This document shows positions 7,161-15,562 of a stretch of DNA of 64,000 nt, in pieces. Position 1 is the first letter of the stretch, and each line of letters starts with the position of its first letter. The position numbers and the translations under genes were made by a program. The notes beneath the pieces were generated by a model, which was not told where the DNA came from, did not search any database, and worked only from the letters and a program-made list of their open reading frames with translations. This DNA is from a virus: the IMG/VR virus record IMGVR_UViG_3300036790_000396, positions 1-64,000 of that record. One strand, given 5' to 3'.

Positions 7161-8708
7161 ATGTCAATTCCGACATTCGCGTCATATACCCCGCCCGGGG
7201 TGTACGTGGCTCCCACGAACACGCCCATCGTCACGGTATCCGGATCGACGCCGCAGGTCATGGCGCTCGCCGGCCCGGCCCTGGGCTACCGCACCGCCGT
7301 GCAGTCGTTCCTGATCTACGCCGCGACCGGTGCCCTCCTGAACTTCAGCGGCGTGTTCACCACCGCCCAGGACGGCCCGCCCGCGATCTCGGCCCCGGTC
7401 CTCACGATCACCGGCACCTCGACCGTCCTGGTGGAGGGCACTGACTACACCTTCACCGTCACTGCCGACCCGTCCGGGAACACGGCCCTGGCCACGACCT
7501 CGGTCTCCCGCGTGGCGGAATCCGAGACGGTTACCGACGGCACGCAGGTGACGGCCACCTACAACTACGCCGACGGCACCTACTACCAGCCGACGCTGTT
7601 CACCAGCCTGCAGTCGGTCATCTCCGCCTACGGCCAGCCCCTGGTCACTGCGGCCCCGACGACGCCGAACACCAGCCAGGTCGCGAACCCGCTGTCGTTC
7701 GGCGCGCAGGTCGCGTTCTCCTCCGGTGCCAGCCAGGTCTACTGCGTGGCGACCGACCCGTCTGACGGGACGTTCGACGAGCAGCTGACGGCGGCCTGGG
7801 CCAAGCTCGCCACCAATCCCAACGTGACTCTCCTCGTGCCGGTGTTCCCCGATTACCTGGACCCGCTCGCGACGCCGACGAGCGTCCCGGCGTTCGCCCA
7901 GGTGATCGCCTCCGACCTGGATGCGGCCTGCACCACCGCCGCTGCCGCCGGCTACCCGCGGATCGGGTTCATGGGGCTGCCCGTCGACTACTCCGAGTCG
8001 GTTCTGTCGGTTCCGGCGTTCGCGACCGCGATCAGCGACGAGCGCCTCGTTGTCGCCTACCCGGAGATCGTGCAGACCTACAATCCTTCGACCCGGCAGA
8101 CGTTCCAGGCATGCGGCTGCCACCTGGCCGCGTCGCTGGCCGCGATCCTGTCGGCGCTGCCGGTCAATACCGGCCTGACGGGGCAGGCGGTGCCGGTCTT
8201 CACCCTGACTCCCACCGAGCTGCAGAACATGACCGTGGCGGCCATGAACACGATCGCCGCCGCGGGCGTCACGATCGTCGCGCAGAACCGCGCCGGGGCG
8301 CTGCAGGTACGGCAGGGCCTGACGACCGACATGGCGGACCTGAACACCCGCGAGATCTCGGTGGTGCGCCAGTCCGACACGCTGATGCTGCTGCTGGAGG
8401 CGGGCCTGGAGGCGTCGGGGCTGATCGGGTCCCCGATCACCGCGACGATGGTGGCGACGGTGCAGGGCGCGATCTCGTCGATCCTGCAGCAGGCGGTGAA
8501 CTCCGCCGTCATCGTGGCGTGGCTGAACCTGTCGGTGCAGCAGGAGGCGTACCCGGGCGGGGACCCGACGATCATCACCGCGTCGTTCTCCTACGCCCCG
8601 GCGTTCCCCCTGAACTACATCACGGTGACGTACTCCATCGACCTGTCCAACGGCCTGGTGGCCACGGCCGAGGCTGCGGCATCGGGCACCGCCAGTACCG
8701 CCGGCTGA
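7161..8708 (+). CDS. Contractile tail sheath protein, 515 aa
   Basis: The opening FASYTPPGVYVAPTNTP is the standard N-terminus of phage tail sheath proteins (PGVY(V/I)). The middle holds the variable outer domains. The C-terminal part carries the conserved sheath core: TDMADLNTREISVVRQSDTL, helical dimerisation region, and a final beta strand FPLNYITVTYSIDLSNG. Length is within the usual 400-700. A strong GGAGG precedes the ATG, itself preceded by a CCCCGGAAG motif. The protein polymerises around the tube and contracts at infection. It should be followed directly by the tube gene; here an inverted HNH gene lies between. Confidence 0.93.
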   Translation: MSIPTFASYTPPGVYVAPTNTPIVTVSGSTPQVMALAGPALGYRTAVQSFLIYAATGALLNFSGVFTTAQDGPPAISAPVLTITGTSTVLVEGTDYTFTVTADPSGNTALATTSVSRVAESETVTDGTQVTATYNYADGTYYQPTLFTSLQSVISAYGQPLVTAAPTTPNTSQVANPLSFGAQVAFSSGASQVYCVATDPSDGTFDEQLTAAWAKLATNPNVTLLVPVFPDYLDPLATPTSVPAFAQVIASDLDAACTTAAAAGYPRIGFMGLPVDYSESVLSVPAFATAISDERLVVAYPEIVQTYNPSTRQTFQACGCHLAASLAAILSALPVNTGLTGQAVPVFTLTPTELQNMTVAAMNTIAAAGVTIVAQNRAGALQVRQGLTTDMADLNTREISVVRQSDTLMLLLEAGLEASGLIGSPITATMVATVQGAISSILQQAVNSAVIVAWLNLSVQQEAYPGGDPTIITASFSYAPAFPLNYITVTYSIDLSNGLVATAEAAASGTASTAG

Positions 8709-9251
8709 TCAGCCCTTGACGACGTTCAGCAGGGCATACTCGCCAAACAGTTCCATGGCGGCAGCGTTGTACGCCCGTGCTGCGTCGTCTTCCTGCTCGA
8801 AGATACCGAGATACCTCGTCTTTCCCTCGAAGGTGATCCGGGCCATCCACTTATTACTCTGAGCGGCCCAGTGGACGCCCTTGTAGCGGGAGGTCTTTCC
8901 CGTGCTCTTGCGGGCGCGCTGATTGTGGGTGTTTCCCTTCGTTCCGTCGCGCAAGTTTGAGCGCCGGTTGTCCAGGGTGTTCCCGTTAATGACGTGATCG
9001 ACAACCCGCCAGCGGTCTCCGCCAGGCATCGCGCGGCCGACCATGGTGTGCATGAAGACGGACGTGCGCGTGCCGTCCTGGCGCCGGATGTGGGTGATGG
9101 CGTAGGGGCCGGCAGTGTTGCCTTCGCGTTCCTGCTCCCAGACGTTCCACGTATATAGCGAGACCAGCTCATAATCCTGCTGGTCTACAAGAGCTATGCG
9201 GCCTGCAGCTTTGTCGCCGCGAAGCTTGATCTCTGCATACCCTGATGACAT
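8709..9251 (-). CDS. HNH homing endonuclease with AP2 domain (second copy, antisense)
   Basis: A 180-residue paralogue of the enzyme at 5191: matching N-terminus (AGRIALVDQQDYELV), HNH core (HTMVGRA, DHVINGNTLDNRRSNLRDG, N at NTHNQRAR) and AP2 end (SRYKGVHWAAQSNKWMARI, YLGIFEQEDDAARAYNAAA). It sits opposite to the tail genes exactly between sheath and tube, its stop abutting the sheath stop. AAGGAGG seven bases before the ATG fixes the start. GC content is near the phage norm, so this copy is probably older or better adapted than the first. It is expected to cut the uninterrupted sheath-tube junction of related phages. Confidence 0.92.
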   Translation of the reverse strand: MSSGYAEIKLRGDKAAGRIALVDQQDYELVSLYTWNVWEQEREGNTAGPYAITHIRRQDGTRTSVFMHTMVGRAMPGGDRWRVVDHVINGNTLDNRRSNLRDGTKGNTHNQRARKSTGKTSRYKGVHWAAQSNKWMARITFEGKTRYLGIFEQEDDAARAYNAAAMELFGEYALLNVVKG

Positions 9252-9317
9252 GGGGAAGCCTCCTTGCGGGCTGACCAGCCCGGGACCGTTGGCGCGGTGC
9301 CCGGGCATTCTGATATT
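9252..9317 (-). promoter_or_regulatory. Conserved leader of the HNH-AP2 gene, copy 2
   Basis: Read on the minus strand this is the counterpart of 5126-5190: 62 of 66 bases match. It has the same paired CCCGGG blocks, GGCTGGTCAGCC hairpin and ribosome site, and the same in-frame MPGHRANGPGLVS reading upstream of the start. Confidence 0.6.
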
Positions 9318-9414
9318 CCAGATTAGCACGAGGAGATCGTTAGCCCGGAAGTAACGACAGCGCGGAACGGCAGCAAGAGCTACCGGCTGAATCGGACAAA
9401 GGAGGTGATTTGGA

Positions 9415-9956
9415 ATGGCAACTACTAATGTTCGCGTCGTGGGATCAGGGTACACAGTCCTCTCATATAACAACAAAGCTATCGCTTACTGCGAAGGCTG
9501 GGAGGACTCTGGACAAAGGGCCTTCTCAGACGCAGGACAGCCATTCCAGTTACTTAGTTCATCCAGCCTATTGGTGCCACATATCCGGTCGAAATCGCTA
9601 CCTCCCGCGTCCTGGCCGGGGGCACCCTCATGCTGACCATCCGCGAGCTGTGGAACCAGCCCGTGTGGTGGCAGCTGGCCGGCCTGGCAGGGACCTGGTC
9701 CATCGTCGACATCTTCGCGGCCCTGGCCGCCAACCCGCAGTACGTCACGGCGTCCCTGATCATCAAGCCGCCGGGCACCGAGAACACCCCGTCCGCCTGG
9801 CGCGGCAAGCTGTACCAGAACGTGACGGTAGTGGACATCAATGACGGGGACACGGTCACGGTAGGAGCCCTTGCTGTCACCAAGGGCATCACATGCGCGT
9901 ACACCAACTACCTGCCGTTGAACTCGAACCAGTACAGCGCACTCACAGGGCAATAA
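9415..9956 (+). CDS. Tail tube protein gene with an apparent frameshift
   Basis: A perfect AGGAGGTGAT ribosome site leads into MATTNVRVVGSGYTVLSYNN, ending in this frame after 73 codons. The rest of the protein continues in the -1 frame from about 9558 as FIQPIGATYPVEIATSRVLA, then LTIRELWNQPVWWQL, to a stop at 9956. The join, near residue 47, would give about 180 residues, right for a tube protein, and the position after sheath supports this. No canonical slippery heptamer is present at the crossover; a TAG in the -1 frame at 9555 limits where a slip could occur. The 5' part has AT-rich codons and the 3' part GC-rich ones. A one-base indel or sequencing error is the main alternative. Confidence 0.65.
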
Positions 9957-9967
9957 AACGGATATAA

Positions 9968-9999
9968 GGAAGGCCCGCAGTATTTCCTGCGGGCCTTCC
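9968..9999 (+). terminator. Strong hairpin terminator after the tube gene
   Basis: A perfect 13-bp stem (GGAAGGCCCGCAG paired with CTGCGGGCCTTCC) with a six-base loop begins a few bases after the tube stop codon. There is no long U tract, as is common in GC-rich actinobacterial phages. Confidence 0.8.
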
Positions 10000-10117
10000 T
10001 GCACTAGCTCAGCTCAGGGAAACGCTGACTGGTGCCAGAGCCCGGATCGCCGGCATCAGCCTGCTGCGCTGCCGAGCCCACGGAAGCAATAAGAGACCGC
10101 CTACCCCGGGGAGCCGC

Positions 10118-10465
10118 ATGAGCACGCCCGCACAGCCCGCCACTCCGACGCTGACCCTGTCCACCGACAAGCAGGTCTACGTCACCGGCGACACCCTCAC
10201 CCTCACCGCCGCCTATGCCGACGACGCCTCCAGCCCGGTCCAGCTGACCATCACGGCCACCGCGACCGACGCGTCCGGCAGCACCGTCAACGCGACCAGC
10301 CAGGTCACCGTCACCGAGTCGGCCCCGCAGCCGATGACCGTCACCGCGGCCGACTCCTTCGGCGACACCTACTCTCTGGTGTCCAACGACAGCGCGGGGA
10401 CCGCCGTCCTCACCGCCGTCGTCGGCACGCCCCCGGCCGCCCCGGCCCCTGCTCCCGCGAGCTGA
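10118..10465 (+). CDS. Ig-like virion protein, 115 aa
   Basis: TLTLSTDKQVYVTGDTLTLTAAYAD is the usual first half of a bacterial Ig-like (invasin-type) beta sandwich. It is followed by VQLTITATATDASG and VTVTAADSFGDTYSLVSND, and a Pro/Ala-rich tail. Proteins of this kind decorate phage heads or tails and bind weakly to polysaccharide. The stop overlaps the next start (TGATG), so the two are translationally coupled. Confidence 0.7.
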   Translation: MSTPAQPATPTLTLSTDKQVYVTGDTLTLTAAYADDASSPVQLTITATATDASGSTVNATSQVTVTESAPQPMTVTAADSFGDTYSLVSNDSAGTAVLTAVVGTPPAAPAPAPAS

Positions 10466-10779
10466 TGAGCGAGCTGACCATCACCGCGACCGCCACCGCG
10501 GCGGACGGCTCCCAGGCGGAGTCCTCCGTCACGGTGGAGGTCAGCGCGGCAGTCCCGGTGCTGGCCGCGCGGGAGGCGCGCAACCCTGACGTGCTCCTGC
10601 GGCCGGAGGGATACGCCGCGCTGCGCCCGGAGATGACGGCCGACCAGCCGCAGGCCCCCCTCTCCGGCCTGGAGTCCCCCAGCGGGATCACCGGGACAGG
10701 GGGCACCTTCTCGCCGCCCAGGGTCACGCAGGCCCGGCGGTCCCAGACCTACGCGAAATTCACGGGAGGATACCGGTGA
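10465..10779 (+). CDS. Small virion protein with Ig-type strands, 104 aa
   Basis: It starts MSELTITATATAADGSQAES, closely resembling the ITATATDASGS strand of the gene before, so the two may have arisen by partial duplication. The second half (NPDVLLRPEGYAALRPEMTAD, then SPPRVTQARRSQTYAKFTGG) is unrelated and basic at the end. Coupled starts on both sides place it in the pre-chaperone cluster. Function unknown. Confidence 0.6.
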   Translation: MSELTITATATAADGSQAESSVTVEVSAAVPVLAAREARNPDVLLRPEGYAALRPEMTADQPQAPLSGLESPSGITGTGGTFSPPRVTQARRSQTYAKFTGGYR

Positions 10780-10964
10780 GCACGCCGCTTCACAGGGTCA
10801 GCGCCAAGACCGGCGTCGAAATCGAGGGAGCCGAGGCTGACCTGAAGGTCACCGTCCCCGAGCCCGGCACCGTCGCCTGCGAGCTTGCCGTCAACGGGCG
10901 CACGGTGAGGCTCCGCTTCCCTGCTGACGGCGACGTCGACGTGGACGTGCAGCCCGCCTCATGA
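10776..10964 (+). CDS. Very small beta-rich protein, 62 aa
   Basis: The GTG overlaps the previous stop codon. The sequence alternates charged and hydrophobic residues (VEIEGAEADLKVTVPEP, CELAVNGRTVRLRFPAD) as in a small beta barrel. It overlaps the tail-assembly chaperone gene by four bases, so it belongs to the same translationally coupled string. Function unknown. Confidence 0.6.
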   Translation: MSTPLHRVSAKTGVEIEGAEADLKVTVPEPGTVACELAVNGRTVRLRFPADGDVDVDVQPAS

Positions 10965-11560
10965 GCTTCCCCGCGCCGCCGCCCTTCGAGCCCGGCAGCC
11001 AGATGCCTCCCCCGCCGCCGGACCCGGTCCCCCTGGGCGACGCTGACGTGCCCGACGAGGGCCAGGCGATCGGCATCGGGGAAGCCGACCCGCGCTGGAA
11101 GATCGACTATCACGGGCTGCTGTTCACCGGCGCGCTGCGCGGGTACTTCCGCTACCTCGGGCACCGGATCGACATCCGGACGCTGCGCTCCAGCGACGAG
11201 CTGACCCTCGGCCTCCTCACCAGGGAGTACAGCGACACCGTCGCCTATGCCCGCGCGCACGCCCAGGGGATCGCCGCCCTCGCCGTGGAGGCCGTCGACG
11301 GGAAGCCGATGCCCGTCCCGCTCGGCGAGAACGGCGACAGCTACGCCTGGGCGCGGGACCGCTACGCCTACGCAGGCCGCTGGTACCCGTTCGTCATCGA
11401 CGCGATCTTCGAGCGCTACCTGGAGCTGGAGCAGCGCGCCCGCGCAGTGCTGGACGAGCTGGGAAAAGGTCCGGCCCGGACCGGGCCGCTGCAGACCCCT
11501 GGCTCGCCTTCACCGTCCGGTACGCCGGACGGCGGGGAATCTTCGCCCGTCCCTGCCTGA
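10961..11560 (+). CDS. Tail assembly chaperone, short form (gpG-like)
   Basis: 199 residues: a Pro-rich N-terminus (residues 1-35) followed by a helical domain (RWKIDYHGLLFTGALRGYF, LTLGLLTREYSDTVAYARAHA, YPFVIDAIFERYLELEQRARAVLDEL). It lies directly upstream of the tape-measure gene, the invariant place for tail-assembly chaperones. A slippery site near residue 169 allows a minor share of ribosomes to enter the -1 frame and make the long form. The zero-frame tail after that site is low-complexity (PGSPSPSGTPDGGESS), as expected of a read-through terminal. Confidence 0.82.
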   Translation: MSFPAPPPFEPGSQMPPPPPDPVPLGDADVPDEGQAIGIGEADPRWKIDYHGLLFTGALRGYFRYLGHRIDIRTLRSSDELTLGLLTREYSDTVAYARAHAQGIAALAVEAVDGKPMPVPLGENGDSYAWARDRYAYAGRWYPFVIDAIFERYLELEQRARAVLDELGKGPARTGPLQTPGSPSPSGTPDGGESSPVPA

Positions 11561-11973
11561 ACGCCGTCCAGGAGGCGTCCCTGCACATCCTGATGTTCCT
11601 GGAAGGGCAGGACCGGCTGCGGGACCACTACTCCCGCGTTGCCTACGCCGCAGTGGCGGGCCGCTGGATGGAGCCGCGCGACGTCTGGCCCGACATCTTC
11701 CCCCGCGACGACGGAACCGGGAACGCGGTGCCGTCCGAGGGCGCGGACATGAGCCAGTTCACGTGGGAGCATCCCGCCGAGGACCGGGCTCAGGCGGAAC
11801 TGGAGCAGCTGCTTCGCGGCGCCAAGGTGACGATGCCCGCCGGGCCGGACCCGGCCGAGGGGATGGCACCCCCGCCGGTCCTGCCGCCGGCACCGCCCTC
11901 TCCTCCCGTTTCCCTGCGCCCGGACGCGCCGGTGGCACCGCTGCAGGACCCGAACGAGACCCAGTGGCTCTGA
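10961..11973 (+). CDS. Tail assembly chaperone, long frameshift form (gpGT-like)
   Basis: A -1 slip at 11461-11467 joins codons 1-169 of the short form to an open frame that runs without a stop from 11467 to 11973, about 337 residues in all. The extension reads RSGPDRAAADPWLAFTVRY and later LNAVQEASLHILMFLEGQDR, then RLRDHYSRVAYAAVAGRWMEP and a Pro-rich end. The apparent separate gene starting at 11593 is therefore the 3' part of this one: it has no good ribosome site. Both forms are expected to bind the tape-measure protein during tail assembly, as in lambda and many other tailed phages. Confidence 0.85.
11461..11467 (+). promoter_or_regulatory. Programmed -1 ribosomal frameshift site G GGA AAA
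   Basis: In the zero frame the codons are CTG GGA AAA GGT, so the heptamer is G GGA AAA, a canonical X XXY YYZ slippery sequence. The -1 frame is open for over 500 bases after it and closed shortly before. The following bases are GC-rich and could form a stimulatory structure. Confidence 0.88.
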
Positions 11974-12014
11974 CGGGCCTCCCCGGAAGGTAAGACCAGG
12001 ACCGAGGAGGACCG

Positions 12015-14597
12015 ATGCCCCCGCAGCCGCCCAACCCGGGGACGGACCCGGGCGAGGATTTCGACCTCGCCTCCTCGTTCCAGGTGCTCATCCGCTCGAT
12101 CCAGTCCCTCGAAGGGGCGATTGCCAGCCAGTCCGGCATGATGCGCACGGTCTACGAGAGCCAGCGGCGGTTCTCCACCGGCGGCAAGAGCGGCGGCGAG
12201 TCGGCCGGCATGGCGGGCCTGATCAGCAGCCAGTACCAGCCCCGGATGCAGGAGAGCGTCCTGCGGCAGCTGTCCGCCCAGGGCGCGCTGCCTGCCGACA
12301 CCTCCGGCGGCATGCACGCCGTCAGCAAGATGAATGCCCTGGCGTCCATGCAGGGACTGCAGCGCTACGGGGCGCAGTACCTCGGGCAGATGATCGCCGG
12401 GGCGGGCAGCCCCCTGTACGAGCCGCAGAACAGCTCCCAGTCCGAGCAGGGCAGCCGGGGCGGTTCCAACTCCGGCGGCGGCACTCCGGGCGCGGGAGCC
12501 CCTCCCGGGAGCCGCCCGGCCGGTCCTACCGCGAGCGGCACCGGAGAGCCGGCTTCGGGCTGGCCCTCATCGCCGTTCAATGCGGGCGCGTTCCCGACGG
12601 CCTACAACACGACCGGTGCGGGGCGCGGCTACGGGCCGTCCCCGCTCGGTCCGCCGCCGGCACCGTCCGGGGGCTCCGGCAGTGCCCTTCCCCGTCGCGG
12701 CGGCGGCATCGTCATCCCTGCAGGCGGCATCCCGGTGCCCCCCATCGGGGGCGCGGGCGGCCAGGGGGGCGGCAGCGCCGGCGGGGGCATCCCCGCGGCC
12801 GGGGCAGGCGGAGGTCCCCGGGGGCGCCGCTGGAGCATGCAGGGCATCCGCGCGAACGTCGGGGCGCGGGTGGCGATGACCGGCGGCACGCTCGGCGGCC
12901 TGACGGGCGCGCTGAAGAAAGTCCCCGTCCTGGGCACCGCCGTCGACGCCGTGCAGGGCGGCGTGGACTTCTACCAGAACCAGCGGGAGGCCGGGCGCAC
13001 TTACCAGGAAGCCGAGGGCGGCTCGAATATCCAGGGTCAGGAGGAGCGGTACAACAGCCTCTTCTACCAGGCGCGGATGTTCGGGCGGCTGCCGTCGGGT
13101 GCCGCCGCCCAGGCGTTCGGCCAGGTGACGGCGATGGGCTACAACGACGCTGCGAATGACCAGGGCAACCAGCTCCAGAACCGCTCCAGCGCCCTGAACT
13201 TCGCCTACACCAACTACCAGCAGCAGGGCACGAGCATCCAGCAGTCAATGCAGATCCTGCAGACTGCGTCGCAGAATGCCGAGGTGTCCCTCACCCGCGT
13301 GTCCAGCGCGATGTCGACCCTGTCCAAGACCGCGGGCGAGGCCGGGACGAACGCCGAGCAGGCCCGGGATAATTTCAACAGCCTGCTGTCGGCCTCGATC
13401 TCATCAGGTGCCGGATCCTCCTCGCCGCAGCTGGCGGGGTCGATCGCCACGTACCAGGCGCAGCTCGGCAAGTCGTTCAGCGGCTCGAATTTCTCGTCCC
13501 TGGTGTCGCCGAACATGCAGTACATGATGGCCGGCGCCTACGGGATGGCGCCCTCGGCCGTGCAGTCCGTCATGACGTCCAACCCGCAGCAGTACAACCA
13601 GATGACGGCGTCGTTCGCCAAGCAGCAGATCAGCAACGTCCTGACCCCGCAGGAGACATCGGGACTGCAGCAGATGATCGCCGGTGCGGGAGGCTACGCG
13701 GCGCTGAACACCAACCCGAACCTGGCCCAGTCGGTATTCTCCCAGTTCCTGCAGAAGTACCAGGCGTCCAACCCGAACCTGGACACCAATGTGCTCGCGC
13801 AGCAGCTGTCCCAGTTCTCCGGCACCCAGCTCAACCAGAACACGGTCGGCACGTGGATCACCGACATGTATGCGGGCGTCAACCAGGCCGACACGGGGGC
13901 CGGGGGCAGCGCGCCGGGATCGAGCGTCTCCGCCTCGAAGCAGGCTCCCGCGTCGGCTCCCACCGGCAAGTACGGCCTCGCGGTGCCCGTCAAGCCGACG
14001 CTGGGCCCGAGTTTCAACAAGACCGGGCAGCCCCAGACTCCGGGCCAGTCGTGGCAGCAGGTGCTGCAGCGTTCCTCCGGGGGCTCGGCCGCAGCGGGCA
14101 ACTACCTCTCGCAGGTGAAGTCCAGCGGGCAGCGGAACCCGGTCCTGGAGAGCCTGATGCAGAACGTCAGCTCCAGCGACCAGGTGTCCGTGCAGACGTC
14201 GTCGGGCAGCCGCGTCATGAGCTTCGCCGACGCGATGAAGTACTACCCGTCCGAGCTGGAATCCGGCAACACGGACTTCTACAACTCCAAGGGCCAGTCC
14301 CTGGGAACCACCTCCCAGTTCACCAACGGCCTGGTGAACACCGCCAACGCCGCAGCGGTCACGGCGGAGGAGAAGCAGAAGCAGGGAACGAACGCCGGCG
14401 TCTCGATCACGGCGTGGGACAAGGCGCACCCGTCCACGACGGGCAGCGGCAGCGGAAGCGGCACCGGGCAGGCGTACACCCTGGGCCTGACGCAGGAAGC
14501 GTCGCAGCTCGTGAAGCTGATGCAGTCCCAGTCCGACACCGCAGCGGCCACGGGGACCCCTGCCGCGACGACGTACGTGGCCTCCCCGAGCCGCTAG
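12015..14597 (+). CDS. Tape measure protein, 860 aa
   Basis: The long gene after the chaperone pair, with GGAGG before the ATG. Residues 1-110 are helical (SSFQVLIRSIQSLEGAIASQ). Residues 130-270 are low-complexity Gly/Pro/Ser. A more hydrophobic segment follows (VAMTGGTLGGLTGALKKVPV, then LGTAVDAVQGGVDFYQNQ). From about 330 to 620 it is Gln/Asn/Ser-rich and helical, and the end is Gly/Ser-rich. No peptidase domain is visible. At the usual about 0.15 nm per residue the tail would be roughly 130 nm; this is a rule of thumb. The protein is short for a myovirus with such a baseplate. Confidence 0.75.
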   Translation: MPPQPPNPGTDPGEDFDLASSFQVLIRSIQSLEGAIASQSGMMRTVYESQRRFSTGGKSGGESAGMAGLISSQYQPRMQESVLRQLSAQGALPADTSGGMHAVSKMNALASMQGLQRYGAQYLGQMIAGAGSPLYEPQNSSQSEQGSRGGSNSGGGTPGAGAPPGSRPAGPTASGTGEPASGWPSSPFNAGAFPTAYNTTGAGRGYGPSPLGPPPAPSGGSGSALPRRGGGIVIPAGGIPVPPIGGAGGQGGGSAGGGIPAAGAGGGPRGRRWSMQGIRANVGARVAMTGGTLGGLTGALKKVPVLGTAVDAVQGGVDFYQNQREAGRTYQEAEGGSNIQGQEERYNSLFYQARMFGRLPSGAAAQAFGQVTAMGYNDAANDQGNQLQNRSSALNFAYTNYQQQGTSIQQSMQILQTASQNAEVSLTRVSSAMSTLSKTAGEAGTNAEQARDNFNSLLSASISSGAGSSSPQLAGSIATYQAQLGKSFSGSNFSSLVSPNMQYMMAGAYGMAPSAVQSVMTSNPQQYNQMTASFAKQQISNVLTPQETSGLQQMIAGAGGYAALNTNPNLAQSVFSQFLQKYQASNPNLDTNVLAQQLSQFSGTQLNQNTVGTWITDMYAGVNQADTGAGGSAPGSSVSASKQAPASAPTGKYGLAVPVKPTLGPSFNKTGQPQTPGQSWQQVLQRSSGGSAAAGNYLSQVKSSGQRNPVLESLMQNVSSSDQVSVQTSSGSRVMSFADAMKYYPSELESGNTDFYNSKGQSLGTTSQFTNGLVNTANAAAVTAEEKQKQGTNAGVSITAWDKAHPSTTGSGSGSGTGQAYTLGLTQEASQLVKLMQSQSDTAAATGTPAATTYVASPSR

Positions 14598-14623
14598 CTG
14601 TAGCGGGTTTCTTGAGTTTTTCG

Positions 14624-14653
14624 CTGACAAGGCCTTGACGGGCTTGCTAGCGT
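14624..14653 (+). promoter_or_regulatory. Sigma70-type promoter before the LysM hydrolase gene
   Basis: CTGACA, an 18-base spacer and TAGCGT resemble vegetative actinobacterial promoters (TTGACN, TAGNNT). It follows the tape-measure stop by about 25 bases and precedes a 75-base leader that holds a 7-bp hairpin (CGCCGCG/CGCGGCG). Confidence 0.55.
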
Positions 14654-14736
14654 CCCTTCAGAAGGCGCTAAGGACATCAGCGCCGCGGCTTACTGCGCGG
14701 CGGTCCCCGGGCGCACACTCTGAGCATTGGACAGGC

Positions 14737-15537
14737 ATGTCTCGTGTCGCGAAGACCGTTTCCGTGATCACCGGCGCTGCCCTCTCGGCCGCCTCCTTCC
14801 TCTTCCCGGTCTTTTTCCCCTCAATCTTCTCCGCTGCCAGCGCGAGCACCGCCGTCCCGGCGCGCTCGGCCCGCACCACCCAGGATTTCCCGGCCATCCC
14901 GGCCGCTCCCTCTTACGTCTCGCACACGGCGAAGGCCGTCACCACGGCGAAGACGGCGAAGGCCGTCAAGGCGCCCTACACCTCAGTCGAGGTCCGCAGC
15001 GGCGACACCCTGACGAAGATCTCCGAGGCGGCCTACGGGACCGCCGGCGACTGGGGCAACGTCTGGGACGCCAACAAGTCCGAGATCAGCGATCCCGACC
15101 TGATCTACCCCGGCCAGTCCCTGGAGATCCCGGCGGACCCGCAGGATTACCCGGCGCCCTCGTATTCCCCTCCCGCGCCGGCTCCGGCTCCCGTCCAGCA
15201 GGCCGCTCCGGCTGCTGCCCCCGCCGCTGCCGCGAGCACCGACTCCTCTTCCTCTCAGGGGACTTCCTCGTCCTACGGCTCGTCCCCGGTGTCCTACTCG
15301 GGTGACAGCAGCTTCCAGCAGTGCGTGATCTCCCATGAGTCCGGCGGCAATGCGGACATCTGGAACGCATCGGGGCATTGGGGACTTTACCAGTTCTCCG
15401 CGAGCACCTGGGCCGCGTACGGCGGCAGCCCCTCCGACTTCGGGAACGCGAGCGCCGCGGAGCAGACTCAGGTCTTCGACAACGCGATGGCCACCGCCGG
15501 GGGTGCCGATAACTGGTCACCGTACGATGGATGCTAG
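14737..15537 (+). CDS. Exported LysM / Rpf-like cell-wall hydrolase, 266 aa
   Basis: The ATG at 14737 gives a signal-peptide-like start: basic MSRVAK, a long hydrophobic core (VSVITGAALSAASFLFPVFF) and small residues before an Ala/Lys-rich linker. Residues 85-130 form a LysM domain (VEVRSGDTLTKISEAAYG, YPGQSLEIPADP). After a Pro/Ser linker, residues 192-266 match the Rpf/lysozyme-like fold: CVISHESGGNADIWNASGHW, with Glu as likely catalytic acid, then GLYQFSASTWAAYGG. It would cleave peptidoglycan. An exported Rpf-type enzyme inside a tail operon is unusual; it may be a lysin, or acquired from the host. An upstream ATG (14635) would bury the signal peptide. Confidence 0.85.
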   Translation: MSRVAKTVSVITGAALSAASFLFPVFFPSIFSAASASTAVPARSARTTQDFPAIPAAPSYVSHTAKAVTTAKTAKAVKAPYTSVEVRSGDTLTKISEAAYGTAGDWGNVWDANKSEISDPDLIYPGQSLEIPADPQDYPAPSYSPPAPAPAPVQQAAPAAAPAAAASTDSSSSQGTSSSYGSSPVSYSGDSSFQQCVISHESGGNADIWNASGHWGLYQFSASTWAAYGGSPSDFGNASAAEQTQVFDNAMATAGGADNWSPYDGC

Positions 15538-15562
15538 GCGTTTTAGTCTTTCGATGAAATAA

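Noticed and set aside
9540-9575. Programmed frameshift of the standard X XXY YYZ type in the tube gene
   Set aside because: No such heptamer lies in the only window where a -1 slip would avoid the TAG at 9555; an indel or unusual recoding remains possible.
11593-11973. Separate small gene before the tape measure
   Set aside because: No ribosome site at 11593, and the frame is continuous with the chaperone gene through the slippery site.
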